Assembly (NCBI GenBank): GCA_964501335.1
Contig: CAZCTC010000029.1
Span: 1 to 64,000, forward strand
Direction of reading: 5' to 3'
Source of the DNA: CAZCTC01 sp964501335
Lineage (GTDB): Bacteria; Chloroflexota; Anaerolineae; B4-G1; SLSP01
DNA: 64,000 bases
Made by a program: the position numbers and the translations under genes. The notes below the pieces were generated by a model. The model was given only the letters and a program-made list of their open reading frames with translations. It ran no database searches and was not told where the DNA came from. This document shows, piece after piece, positions 26,448-33,819 of this stretch. Position 1 is the first letter of the stretch. The number at the start of each line of letters is the position of its first letter.

Positions 26448-26897
26448 ATGCGCCCTGAAGATTTACCGCGGATTACCGCCTCTCACCTGGTCAAATCGAT
26501 CGACCTGAACCATCACGGCACCCTCTTCGCCGGACGGATGGCAGAATGGCTGGTCGAAACCGGCTTTATGACCGCCCGCGCCGCCCTCGGCTGCCCGCCC
26601 GAAAATATCGTCTGCGTCCGCCTCAACGGCATGGACTTCCGCGAACCGGTGCACGCCGGCGACACCCTGGTCCTCGAAGGTCGCACCGTCATGACCGGCC
26701 GCAGCAGCATCACCGTCTTCGTCAACGCCACCGTCCTTCGCGGCGGGGAAGCCCATCCCACCGGCACGGAAGGGTTCGCCACCTTTGTCCATATCGTAGA
26801 TAGCAAAGGCGCGCCCCATGGCGTGACCCTCGATCCGCCCGAAAGTGCAGAGGCCCAAAAACTCGCCGCAGTCGCCGAAAGCATGCGCCAGCGCTAA
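26448..26897 (+). CDS. Hotdog-fold acyl-CoA thioesterase
   Basis: 149 residues, ATG behind GGAGG. One hotdog domain of the acyl-CoA hydrolase (BACH/YciA) family. Seen: LNHHGTLFAGRMAEWLVE, which matches the NxxGxxFGG-type active region; VRLNGMDFREPVHAGDTLVLEG; and a following strand SSITVFVNATVL. It hydrolyses acyl-CoA thioesters in the cytoplasm; the chain length preferred cannot be told. It is a lone gene. Confidence 0.88.
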   Translation: MRPEDLPRITASHLVKSIDLNHHGTLFAGRMAEWLVETGFMTARAALGCPPENIVCVRLNGMDFREPVHAGDTLVLEGRTVMTGRSSITVFVNATVLRGGEAHPTGTEGFATFVHIVDSKGAPHGVTLDPPESAEAQKLAAVAESMRQR

Positions 26898-26933
26898 TAG
26901 AGAAAAATCGCAGTACCGCATAATTCACTCAGA

Positions 26934-27050
26934 ACTCACCGCCGAGACGCAGAGTCCGCAGAGAAAAAGCTTAAAAAGTCTCTTTTGTCTCTCTCAGCGA
27001 TCTCTGCGCCTCCGCGGTATATTTCTTCCGGTTTGCCGCTGAGTTACTTT
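26934..27050. repeat. CTCTGCG..CCGCGG-type inverted repeat
   Basis: CTCACCGCCGAGACGCAGAG near the left end and CTCTGCGCCTCCGCGGT near the right end face each other. Related to the repeats at 16775 and 52424. It fills the space between the thioesterase and ubiX. Confidence 0.6.
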
Positions 27051-27075
27051 TACGGTATTGCAAAAACATAAAATT

Positions 27076-27669
27076 CTACTCAACCCCTTCCCAGGGTTCA
27101 TAAAGCTCATTTTCAATCCCTAACCGCGCCAGCATCCGCCCCACCGTCTGATCCACCAGCGCCTCCACAGTGGCGGGCCGCTTATAGAACGCCGGCACCG
27201 GCGGAAAAATCACCGCCCCCAGCTCCGCCGCCTGCGTCATCAACCGCAGATGCCCCAAATGCAACGGCGTCTCCCGCACCATCAACAGCAACGGCCGTCC
27301 TTCCTTTAAAGTCACATCCGCCGCCCGTGACAGCAAATCGTCGCAGTGGCTCTGCGCAATCGCCGACAGGCTGCGAATCGAACAGGGCACCACCATCATC
27401 CCGACCGTTGTAAAAGAACCGCTCGCAATCGCCGCCGTAAAATCATCCGCCGCGTAACAACGATCGGCCAACGCTCGAACGTCCCCGGCTTCCAGCCCCA
27501 TCTCCAAACGCAGCGTCAACTCCGCCGGCGGCGTGATCACCAGATGCGTCTCGACCGCCTCCCCCTGCAAGGCCTGTAACAATCGCACGCCATAAACAGC
27601 CCCGCTGGCCCCCGTCATCCCCACCACCAGACGGGCCGGCCCGCGTCCCTCAGCTCTCCTTGTTTGCAA
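27076..27669 (-). CDS. ubiX: Flavin prenyltransferase UbiX
   Basis: 197 residues from a TTG start at 27669, chosen because AGGAGG lies six bases before it. Attaches dimethylallyl to FMN to make the prenylated cofactor used by UbiD decarboxylases. Signature: VVGMTGASGAVYGVRLLQAL, the Ser in ASGSFTTVGMMVVPCSIRSL, LLMVRETPLHLGHLRLM and FPPVPAFYKRPATVEALVDQTVGRMLARLGI. Length is normal. No ubiD in the window. A -10-like TATACT (minus strand, 27698-27703) lies about 30 bases upstream. Confidence 0.94.
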   Translation of the reverse strand: MQTRRAEGRGPARLVVGMTGASGAVYGVRLLQALQGEAVETHLVITPPAELTLRLEMGLEAGDVRALADRCYAADDFTAAIASGSFTTVGMMVVPCSIRSLSAIAQSHCDDLLSRAADVTLKEGRPLLLMVRETPLHLGHLRLMTQAAELGAVIFPPVPAFYKRPATVEALVDQTVGRMLARLGIENELYEPWEGVE

Positions 27670-27776
27670 CCCCGCCTCCTGATATATTTCTGGGCCGAGT
27701 ATAACGGAAAACTATCCTTTGGGAAATCGCCCTTTTTTCAAAGCAAGGTATAATAGACACAACATAGAGGCGCGCC

Positions 27777-28763
27777 ATGGATAAAATCTGGTTAAAACTT
27801 TTCACCTTTACGGCCTGGATCGGCATCCTATTCACTCTCGCCGGAACAGCGCTCTGTATCCGCGCCCTCATTCCCTATATCGGCAGTGAGCTTCGCACGG
27901 CCTCAATCCCCACGGCCCCCCCCATGGCCGCCGCCTACCATATCGCCAGCACACCTCAATTGCTGCCGCAACCTATAGAAGAAAACCACAATGCATCGGG
28001 TTCCCATCTGGGAATGGTCGTCCCGGTAAATCCCTCCACCGACACCCCGACTCCCACCCTCGAACCGACGCCGGTTCCCCCCACCTTCACCGCAATTCCA
28101 CCGACGGAAACCGCTATCCCACCAACCGCGACTCCCATCCTCGATGCTAAAGACGCCAAAGTAGAAACCCTGCCCCCTACCCCTACCCCAACGCCCATCC
28201 CACCCACCCCGACCCCATTTCCACCCACCGCCACACCGATCCCCAGTCCCACCCCTACGCCAACGCCCACTCCCATCCCCGGCATCATCCCGGTTCAACT
28301 GCGTATTCCGGCCATTGACCTGGATGCCCCGATCATCCCCATCGGCTGGGAAACAGTCGATGTCGGTGGAGGAAATACCCAGGCCACCTGGGCCGTCCCC
28401 GATTGGAAAGCCGTCGGCTGGCACAACACCTCCGCCCGGGTAGGAACGATCGGCAACACGGTGCTCAACGGACACAACACCACCCGGGGAGAAGTCTTCC
28501 GCGATCTTTACAAATTGCAGGTCGGCAACACTATCTTGATCGATGGAGAAGACGGCAATACCTACGCTTACAAAGTCGCCTATATCTACATCCTGCCGGA
28601 AGCCGGTCAACCCCTGGAAGTTCGCCTGGCCAATGCTGAATATATCCAACCCACCACCGATGAACGCCTGACCATGGTCACCTGCCACCCCTATGGCAGC
28701 ACCCGTTTCCGCCTGTTAATTATCTCTTACCCTCAAGACCTGCCGTCTGAACCGATCGAGTAA
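27777..28763 (+). CDS. Sortase family protein with Thr-Pro stalk
   Basis: 328 residues. An N-terminal membrane anchor (about residues 10-35, FTAWIGILFTLAGTALCI) is followed by a long Thr-Pro linker (about 80-160), then a C-terminal sortase domain (about 175-325). Catalytic residues are recognisable: His in LNGHNTT, Cys in LTMVTCHP and Arg in STRFRLLI. Sortases cleave a C-terminal sorting signal and transfer the protein to another group; class E or D is likely but not certain. The ATG comes right after a TATAAT at 27749-27754. No obvious LPxTG substrate is in the window. Confidence 0.88.
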   Translation: MDKIWLKLFTFTAWIGILFTLAGTALCIRALIPYIGSELRTASIPTAPPMAAAYHIASTPQLLPQPIEENHNASGSHLGMVVPVNPSTDTPTPTLEPTPVPPTFTAIPPTETAIPPTATPILDAKDAKVETLPPTPTPTPIPPTPTPFPPTATPIPSPTPTPTPTPIPGIIPVQLRIPAIDLDAPIIPIGWETVDVGGGNTQATWAVPDWKAVGWHNTSARVGTIGNTVLNGHNTTRGEVFRDLYKLQVGNTILIDGEDGNTYAYKVAYIYILPEAGQPLEVRLANAEYIQPTTDERLTMVTCHPYGSTRFRLLIISYPQDLPSEPIE

Positions 28764-28824
28764 GAGTCTGCAACGCCGCGCTTTCCGCCACGGCTTCCTG
28801 TCAGTAAAAAACAAGGAGATGAAA

Positions 28825-29325
28825 ATGATCTCAGGAATTGTGCAACGCATTCGCTGTAACCATGCCCTTGAACATGCCACTATCCACGTCTTGACGCAAC
28901 GTTACCCCAACGCCCGGGCTGCCGGCCTCTCCAATGCCGACGGCTTCTCGCTTTACACCAACCTCTCCGCCGAAGAAGTGGTCCCGGCCGTCATGGAAGC
29001 CCTCGCCCTCTTGAAAGCCGGCCGGCGTGAACTGGCCGTCCATCCCAACTGCGGCACCAACCTGGTCACCACCGCCGGCCTGACCACCCTGGTCGGCTTC
29101 CTCAGCTTCGGCCTCACCTATCGCCCCATCCGCCGCCGACTGGAACAGATCCCGGAAACGATCCTCCTCAGCATCATCGCCCTCATCGCGGCCAAACCGC
29201 TGGGTGACCTGATTCAGAAACATCTCACCACCAATGCCGATGTGCAAAACCTGGAGGTCACCTCGATCTTCACAGGAAAGTCGGGCCCCTTCCGCGATAT
29301 TCGCATCAATACCCATCGGGCCTGA
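28825..29325 (+). CDS. DUF6391-type membrane protein
   Basis: 166 residues; the ATG at 28825 is seven bases from AAGGAG, so better placed than that at 28819. Resembles the DUF6391 family known from cyanobacteria and Chloroflexota: RCNHALEHATIHVLTQRYPN near the start and LAVHPNCGTNLVTTAG in the middle. A hydrophobic segment follows (TTLVGFLSFGL) and a second further on (ETILLSIIALIAAKPLG). Its function is unknown. The His- and Asn-rich N-terminus suggests a metal or cofactor site, which is inference. Its stop overlaps the holA start. Confidence 0.65.
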   Translation: MISGIVQRIRCNHALEHATIHVLTQRYPNARAAGLSNADGFSLYTNLSAEEVVPAVMEALALLKAGRRELAVHPNCGTNLVTTAGLTTLVGFLSFGLTYRPIRRRLEQIPETILLSIIALIAAKPLGDLIQKHLTTNADVQNLEVTSIFTGKSGPFRDIRINTHRA

Positions 29326-30287
29326 TGATGTTCACACTCTATCATGGGGAAAACACCCTGGAAAGGGATGAAGCGCTGGCCCAATGGGTAAAACAAGGCG
29401 GCGATCCCGAGATGGCAGCGATGAATACCGAACGTCTCGCCCCACCCTTAACCCTGGCCGCCCTGCAATCAGCCGCTGCCGCCATGCCCTTCCTGGCCGA
29501 CTGGCGCACCATCATGGTCCGCAACGCCTTAAGCGGTCGCGGCAACGAAAAGTTGTCCCGCGAAATCGCGGCCTGGCTGCCCAATTTGCCCCCCAGCGCC
29601 CGCCTGATCTTCATTGAAGACCAGAGTCTGTCGGCCAAACACCCCGTCTTGACGCTGGCCCAACAGCCCGGGCAGGCCGACCTGCGCCATTTCCCCATGC
29701 CCGACGTCAAATCCCTGCCCGATTGGATTCGCCGGCGCGCCCGTCAACACGGCACCGACATCCAGCCCCAGGCGGCCGCGCTCCTGGCGCAAAACCTGGG
29801 CCCCGACCTGCACCGCCAGGATCAGGAACTTCAAAAATTAATCCTCTACCGCGGCGACAAGAGCCCGATCACAGTCGAGGATGTCCAATGCATGGTGCCC
29901 TACATCGAGCATGCCGATGTCATCTTCCAGATGGTCGACGCCGTCGGACAGCGCCAGACCCAAAAAGCAGTTCAACATCTGCATCGTCTGTTGGATGGGG
30001 AACAGCATCCGCTGGGGATCTTCGGGATGCTCGTCCGGCAGTTTCGGCTGCTCATCCAGGTGCGCTGGATGCTCGACCATCGGGCCGCCGACGTAGAAAT
30101 CGCCCAACGGCTGAAATTACAGCCCTTTATTGTCCAAAAAATCCACGGCCAGGCCACGCAATTCACGATGGCCCAGCTCAATCAGGCCTATCGGTTGCTC
30201 CTCGAAAGCGATCTGGCCATCAAACGAGGTCAGCTGGCCCCCGACGTCGCCCTCGACCTGTTGATCGCCCGACTCACCCGTTTATAG
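29325..30287 (+). CDS. holA: DNA polymerase III subunit delta
   Basis: 320 residues, normal for the family. Clamp-loader subunit that opens the beta clamp. N-terminal domain starts FTLYHGENTLERDEAL and includes MPFLADWRTIMVRNA. The central part has RLIFIEDQSL, DLRHFPMPDVKSLPDWIRRRARQHG and an ALLAQNLGPDLHRQDQELQKL helix. The C-terminal domain begins near HADVIFQMVDAVGQR and ends DVALDLLIARLTRL. It is translationally coupled to the DUF6391 gene (ATGATG over its TGA) and convergent with the NYN gene, stops two bases apart. Confidence 0.92.
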   Translation: MMFTLYHGENTLERDEALAQWVKQGGDPEMAAMNTERLAPPLTLAALQSAAAAMPFLADWRTIMVRNALSGRGNEKLSREIAAWLPNLPPSARLIFIEDQSLSAKHPVLTLAQQPGQADLRHFPMPDVKSLPDWIRRRARQHGTDIQPQAAALLAQNLGPDLHRQDQELQKLILYRGDKSPITVEDVQCMVPYIEHADVIFQMVDAVGQRQTQKAVQHLHRLLDGEQHPLGIFGMLVRQFRLLIQVRWMLDHRAADVEIAQRLKLQPFIVQKIHGQATQFTMAQLNQAYRLLLESDLAIKRGQLAPDVALDLLIARLTRL

Positions 30288-30289
30288 TT

Positions 30290-31213
30290 TTACTTTTTCG
30301 GCGACCGTCGGGGACCAAAAATCCTCAGCCATTCGGCCAATTCCTCCTGGGTAATACTGTCCGGCTTTTCCTGATCCGAATTCCGCCTCGGGACCGCTTT
30401 CTTTTCCGCCGAAGTCGGTGAAGTCGATGGAGAAGAAGGCCGGGCCGGCTCTGGTTTGGTTTCCGGCGCCCGCGACCGCACAACCTTCCGTCTCACCCGC
30501 GGCTCCGGCTCTGGATCTTTAAAAATCTCCAGCCAGGCCGCAATCTCATCCTCATCCGGCAGCCGGGGCTTCTGCTCCTCTTCCGGTTCCGACTGATTCC
30601 GCCCCCCTGCCGGTTGCGTCTTTTGCTTCCGCGCCGTCGAGTTCTCCACCGCCGGCTTTGATCCCACGGTCGGCCGGACGACCGGTTCCGACGACTCTTT
30701 CCGCATCGGCTGGACCGCCGGCCGCGCCGCCGGCTTGACTTTGGGCGTCGCCTGCGAAGGCGGCTCCGGGAACATCTCCAGCCAGGCCCGAAGCTCTTCC
30801 GCCACCACAGTCTCCGGCTTTTCCGGAATTTCCGGCAAAGCGGGCAACAACACCGGAGCAAACTCCTGCGAACTCATCACCCGCGCCCCCATCGCCCGCG
30901 CCGACGCCTGAATCGCCCGATCCGACGAAACCACGGTCCACTCCCGCGGCGTCTTCAACCGCCGCAGCCGCTGCCGGATCACGGCATCCGCCCCCCCCTT
31001 CACCGACGCAAAAATCACCTCCACCGGCCCGGAAGACAGTTCGCGGGACCGCCCTCCAGGCAGTCCCGCATCGAAAACCACCGCCGCTTTCCGCCGCTCG
31101 CGCAAAGCCCATCCCTTCAGCCGGCGCACCAGCTGAATCTCATCGTCAGGATCGGCCAGCGAAAGATCGGGTAAAGCGGAGATCAAATTATGACCGTCGA
31201 TCAAAAACGGCAT
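30290..31213 (-). CDS. NYN-domain (YacP-like) nuclease with repeated tail motif
   Basis: 307 residues. Residues 1-125 form a NYN/YacP ribonuclease-type domain: FLIDGHNLI with the conserved Asp, AAVVFDAGLPGGRS, GGADAVIRQRL and WTVVSSDRAIQ. Residues 126-307 are Pro/Lys/Glu-rich and probably disordered. This tail has three copies of one short motif: EELRAWLEMF (139-148), DEIAAWLEIF (222-231) and EELAEWLRIF (290-299). The family's single-domain members are about 170 residues, so the tail is an added feature. The start lies three bases after the MFS stop, giving a padR-MFS-NYN operon. Confidence 0.85.
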   Translation of the reverse strand: MPFLIDGHNLISALPDLSLADPDDEIQLVRRLKGWALRERRKAAVVFDAGLPGGRSRELSSGPVEVIFASVKGGADAVIRQRLRRLKTPREWTVVSSDRAIQASARAMGARVMSSQEFAPVLLPALPEIPEKPETVVAEELRAWLEMFPEPPSQATPKVKPAARPAVQPMRKESSEPVVRPTVGSKPAVENSTARKQKTQPAGGRNQSEPEEEQKPRLPDEDEIAAWLEIFKDPEPEPRVRRKVVRSRAPETKPEPARPSSPSTSPTSAEKKAVPRRNSDQEKPDSITQEELAEWLRIFGPRRSPKK

Positions 31214-31216
31214 CGA

Positions 31217-32461
31217 TCAGGCCTGCTGAACCTTTGCCGGCATCCCGGCCAGAATCCGCCACAGCCCGAACGCTGCCGCACACGCTAATAACGCTCCAAA
31301 AATGAAAGGCGCCTGCGGACTGACCTTTTCCCACAGGAACCCGGCAAGAAGCGAAGCCGGCAGAGCCATGGCCCCCACGGCCGTATTGTAAACACCGTAA
31401 GCCATACCGCGTTTCTCCGTCGGAACCAGATCGGCCACCAACGCTTTGGCCACCCCTTCCGTCATCCCATAGTAAATGCCATAAAGAGCATACAAAACCC
31501 AGGTCTGCCAGCCGGTCTGCGCCAGCCCAAATCCCAGATAGATCACTCCATAGATCAACCAACCGCCCACAATCAACCGCCGCCGGCCGATCTTATCGGA
31601 AAGCGCCCCCGCCGGCCCGGCTACCAGCGTATAAATAAAATTGAACGAAGCCACCATCAACATAACCTGTAAAATCGATAATCCCCGCTCATTGGCCCGC
31701 AACAGCAAAAATGCATCCGAGGAATTGGCCAGCGTAAAGATCGAAATCACCACCAGAAATTGATAGAAGCGCGGATCCCAGCCTCGCAGCGTCAACTGCG
31801 GCGTCTCCTTCCGCTTGATCGGCACCTCTTTCGCCCCAAAGGCCAGCACAATCACACTCAACGCCGCCGGAATCAGGCTCCACAATACGATCGTCTGGAA
31901 AGTGCTCCGACTGATATCCAGAGATCCACGCTGGGTTCCCCACAGAATCGCCGCCGCAATCAACACCCCCAACAACGCCCCGGCCGTATCCCCCATCCGA
32001 TGCAAACCGAATGCCAACCCACGATGTTCAGGAGCAATGGAATCGGCCACCAAAGCATCCCGAGGCGCCGTCCTTACGCCCTTCCCCATTCGTTCTGCCA
32101 CCCGGATAAGCAACACCACCGGCCAGCTGGACGCAATGTAAAACAGCGGCTTGGAAATCGCCGAAATCGCATAGCCGATCACGGCCAGATTCTTACGCGC
32201 CCCGACCTTATCCGAAAACCATCCGGAAAAAACCTTCAAGATACTGGCCGTAAAATCCGCCAGCCCTTCAATCGCTCCGATGACCCCCATCCCCGCCCCC
32301 AACACCCCGGCCAGGAAAAACGGCAACAGATGTACGATCATTTCTGAAGAAACATCGGTCAAAAAGCTGGTAATCGTCACCGCCCACACATTGCGAGGCA
32401 AATTTCTCACCACCGTCAACCCATCTGTAGTAACTTTTTTATCCACTGCCGGCACTGCCAT
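31217..32461 (-). CDS. Major facilitator superfamily transporter
   Basis: About 414 residues from ATG 32461; ATGs at 32467 and 32470 are alternatives, all following GAGGAGG. About 12 hydrophobic segments. The loop between helices 2 and 3 carries the MFS signature as GWFSDKVGARKNL, repeated in the second half as GALSDKIGRRRLI. Substrate is unknown; the family branch is common in Chloroflexota and may export drugs. It overlaps the end of padR (32439-32768), so it is translationally coupled and probably controlled by that repressor. Confidence 0.88.
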   Translation of the reverse strand: MAVPAVDKKVTTDGLTVVRNLPRNVWAVTITSFLTDVSSEMIVHLLPFFLAGVLGAGMGVIGAIEGLADFTASILKVFSGWFSDKVGARKNLAVIGYAISAISKPLFYIASSWPVVLLIRVAERMGKGVRTAPRDALVADSIAPEHRGLAFGLHRMGDTAGALLGVLIAAAILWGTQRGSLDISRSTFQTIVLWSLIPAALSVIVLAFGAKEVPIKRKETPQLTLRGWDPRFYQFLVVISIFTLANSSDAFLLLRANERGLSILQVMLMVASFNFIYTLVAGPAGALSDKIGRRRLIVGGWLIYGVIYLGFGLAQTGWQTWVLYALYGIYYGMTEGVAKALVADLVPTEKRGMAYGVYNTAVGAMALPASLLAGFLWEKVSPQAPFIFGALLACAAAFGLWRILAGMPAKVQQA

Positions 32462-32768
32462 GGTCATCATCCTCCTCAAAGATTTCATTCATCAACTCAC
32501 GCACCCGTCGGCGCGCATCATCCAACACCACTCTACCCTGGGTCGTGATAGAGTAATAACGGCGCGTCCGCCCCTGGATCAGTTGACGAGTGCTGGACAG
32601 CACACCATCCTGTTCCAGTGAATGTAAAATGGGATAAAGAGTCCCCGGTCCGATGCGGTAGCCATGTCGGCCCAGCTCTTCCATCAGAGCCATGCCGTAC
32701 ACCGGCTCCCGACTGGCATGATAGAGAATGTGGATTTTGATTGAGCCTAAAAAAAAGTCCTGTAGCAT
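32439..32768 (-). CDS. PadR family repressor of the MFS operon
   Basis: 109 residues, the short single-domain class (PadR-s2 type). Winged helix: IKIHILYHASREPVYGMALMEELGRHGY, then GTLYPILHSLEQDGVL, then RTRRYYSITTQGR. The C-terminal helix is short and acidic. It is first in an operon with the MFS transporter, whose start lies within this gene. A 19-bp inverted repeat 12 bases upstream overlaps the -10, so the gene probably represses itself and the transporter until a ligand binds. Confidence 0.9.
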   Translation of the reverse strand: MLQDFFLGSIKIHILYHASREPVYGMALMEELGRHGYRIGPGTLYPILHSLEQDGVLSSTRQLIQGRTRRYYSITTQGRVVLDDARRRVRELMNEIFEEDDDHGSAGSG

Positions 32769-32779
32769 CGCAACCCCTT

Positions 32780-32798
32780 AATATCGGATACCGATATT
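32780..32798. promoter_or_regulatory. Probable PadR operator
   Basis: AATATCGG-ATA-CCGATATT, a perfect 8-bp inverted repeat with three central bases. It overlaps the -10 box of the padR-MFS promoter by three bases and lies just before the padR start. A weaker CGAT-AC-ATCG palindrome at 32805-32814 lies in the promoter spacer. Confidence 0.75.
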
Positions 32799-32824
32799 GT
32801 AAAGCGATACATCGACAAGTCAAA
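32796..32824 (-). promoter_or_regulatory. Promoter of the padR-MFS operon
   Basis: On the minus strand TTGACT (32824-32819), 17-bp spacing class (16 or 17), TACAAT (32801-32796). The -10 overlaps the operator. Confidence 0.65.
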
Positions 32825-32841
32825 TGGGACCGGATTGGAAA

Positions 32842-32939
32842 ATGATATTTTCGCGCCGGCAAGGCCGGCGCGAAAATATGAACAAAAAAACGTTCCCCGC
32901 GCGTCGCCTCTTACAGGGAAAATGCCATTTGCGGGACGC
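32842..32939 (+). repeat. Hairpin-tail element, copy 10
   Basis: A perfect 16-bp stem (32845-32860 with 32864-32879), loop AAG rather than the usual CAGA, stem top CGCGCCGGC. Tail GCGGGACGC at 32931-32939. It leads into the 174-bp tandem duplication. Confidence 0.85.
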
Positions 32940-32940
32940 T

Positions 32941-33288
32941 AAACCTCTACGAAACACCAATTACACCCTTTGTTGCCCCCCAACCACCGCACAGGTATTA
33001 AAAAGCCCGTGTTTTCGGGCGCTTTCTGAAGCGCCCGAAAACACAAACAAAAAAACGCTCTCCCCCCTCCCCGCGCGTCGCCTCTTACAGGAAAAAAGCC
33101 GTTTGCGGGACGCTAAACCTCTACGAAACACCAATTACACCCTTTGTTGCCCCCCAACCACCGCACAGGTATTAAAAAGCCCGTGTTTTCGGGCGCTTTC
33201 TGAAGCGCCCGAAAACACAAACAAAAAAACGCTCTCCCCCCTCCCCGCGCGTCGCCTCTTACAGGAAAAAAGCCGTTTGCGGGACGCT
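32941..33288 (+). repeat. Exact 174-bp tandem duplication carrying hairpin-tail copies 11 and 12
   Basis: 32941-33114 and 33115-33288 appear identical base for base. Each unit has a spacer (ACACCCTTTGTTGCCCCCC, ACCGCACAGGTATTA) and one full hairpin-tail element: stems 33009-33024 with 33029-33044 and 33183-33198 with 33203-33218, loop TCTG, tails GCGGGACGC at 33105-33113 and 33279-33287. The spacer phrase recurs once more, slightly changed, at about 33318-33345. Confidence 0.9.
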
Positions 33289-33330
33289 AAACACCGGTAA
33301 AAACTCTACAAAACACAAAAGCCCCCTTTG

Positions 33331-33358
33331 TTGCCCCCCTACCATCCAGGGTTATAAT
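33331..33358 (+). promoter_or_regulatory. Promoter of the DUF1232-FTCD operon
   Basis: TTGCCC (33331-33336), 16-bp spacer, TATAAT (33353-33358). The -35 lies in the last partial copy of the repeat spacer, so this promoter is partly built from repeat sequence. Confidence 0.7.
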
Positions 33359-33414
33359 AGGACTGTTTCTACCTTTTCAGGTACCATCTCAAGGAATCAG
33401 GGAAGGAGGCTGCT

Positions 33415-33819
33415 GTGACTAAAGATCGTTCCGGCCTGCCCGGGCCGCAAGGACAACCACTTATGATTGTCAGCTGGATGCGCGACCTGTTCCGCGAAGT
33501 CGAACTCACATGGCGCCTGATCATCGACCCGCGCGTCCCCATCACCTACAAAACCGTCCCCATCCTCACCGTCGCTTACATGATCTCACCGATCGATATC
33601 GTCCCCGAATTGGTGCTTCCAGGTCTGGGCCAATTGGATGACCTCGCCCTCATCGTGCTGGGCTTGAAGCTGTTCGTCGATCTCTGCCCGGCCGACATCG
33701 TCGCTGAACACCGTCGCGCCCTGGAAGGTCCGGCCAAAGCTGCAACCTGGACCCCGGCGGAAAGTGACACGGTCATCGACATCGAACCGCAAACCCCCTC
33801 GGAGGAAAAGAAAGGGTGA
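33415..33819 (+). CDS. DUF1232 (YkvA-like) protein
   Basis: 134 residues, GTG start behind AAGGAGG. DUF1232 (about residues 45-85) with DPRVPITYKTVPILTVAYMI, then SPIDIVPELVLPGLGQLDDL, the family hallmark. One or two hydrophobic stretches suggest membrane association. Function of the family is unknown. Its stop overlaps the GTG start of the next gene (GTGA), so it is translationally coupled to FTCD. Confidence 0.82.
   Translation: MTKDRSGLPGPQGQPLMIVSWMRDLFREVELTWRLIIDPRVPITYKTVPILTVAYMISPIDIVPELVLPGLGQLDDLALIVLGLKLFVDLCPADIVAEHRRALEGPAKAATWTPAESDTVIDIEPQTPSEEKKG

Noticed and set aside
32824..33300. 158-codon frame with internal repeats
   Set aside because: Encoded by the tandem hairpin-tail elements; other copies do not keep the frame open.
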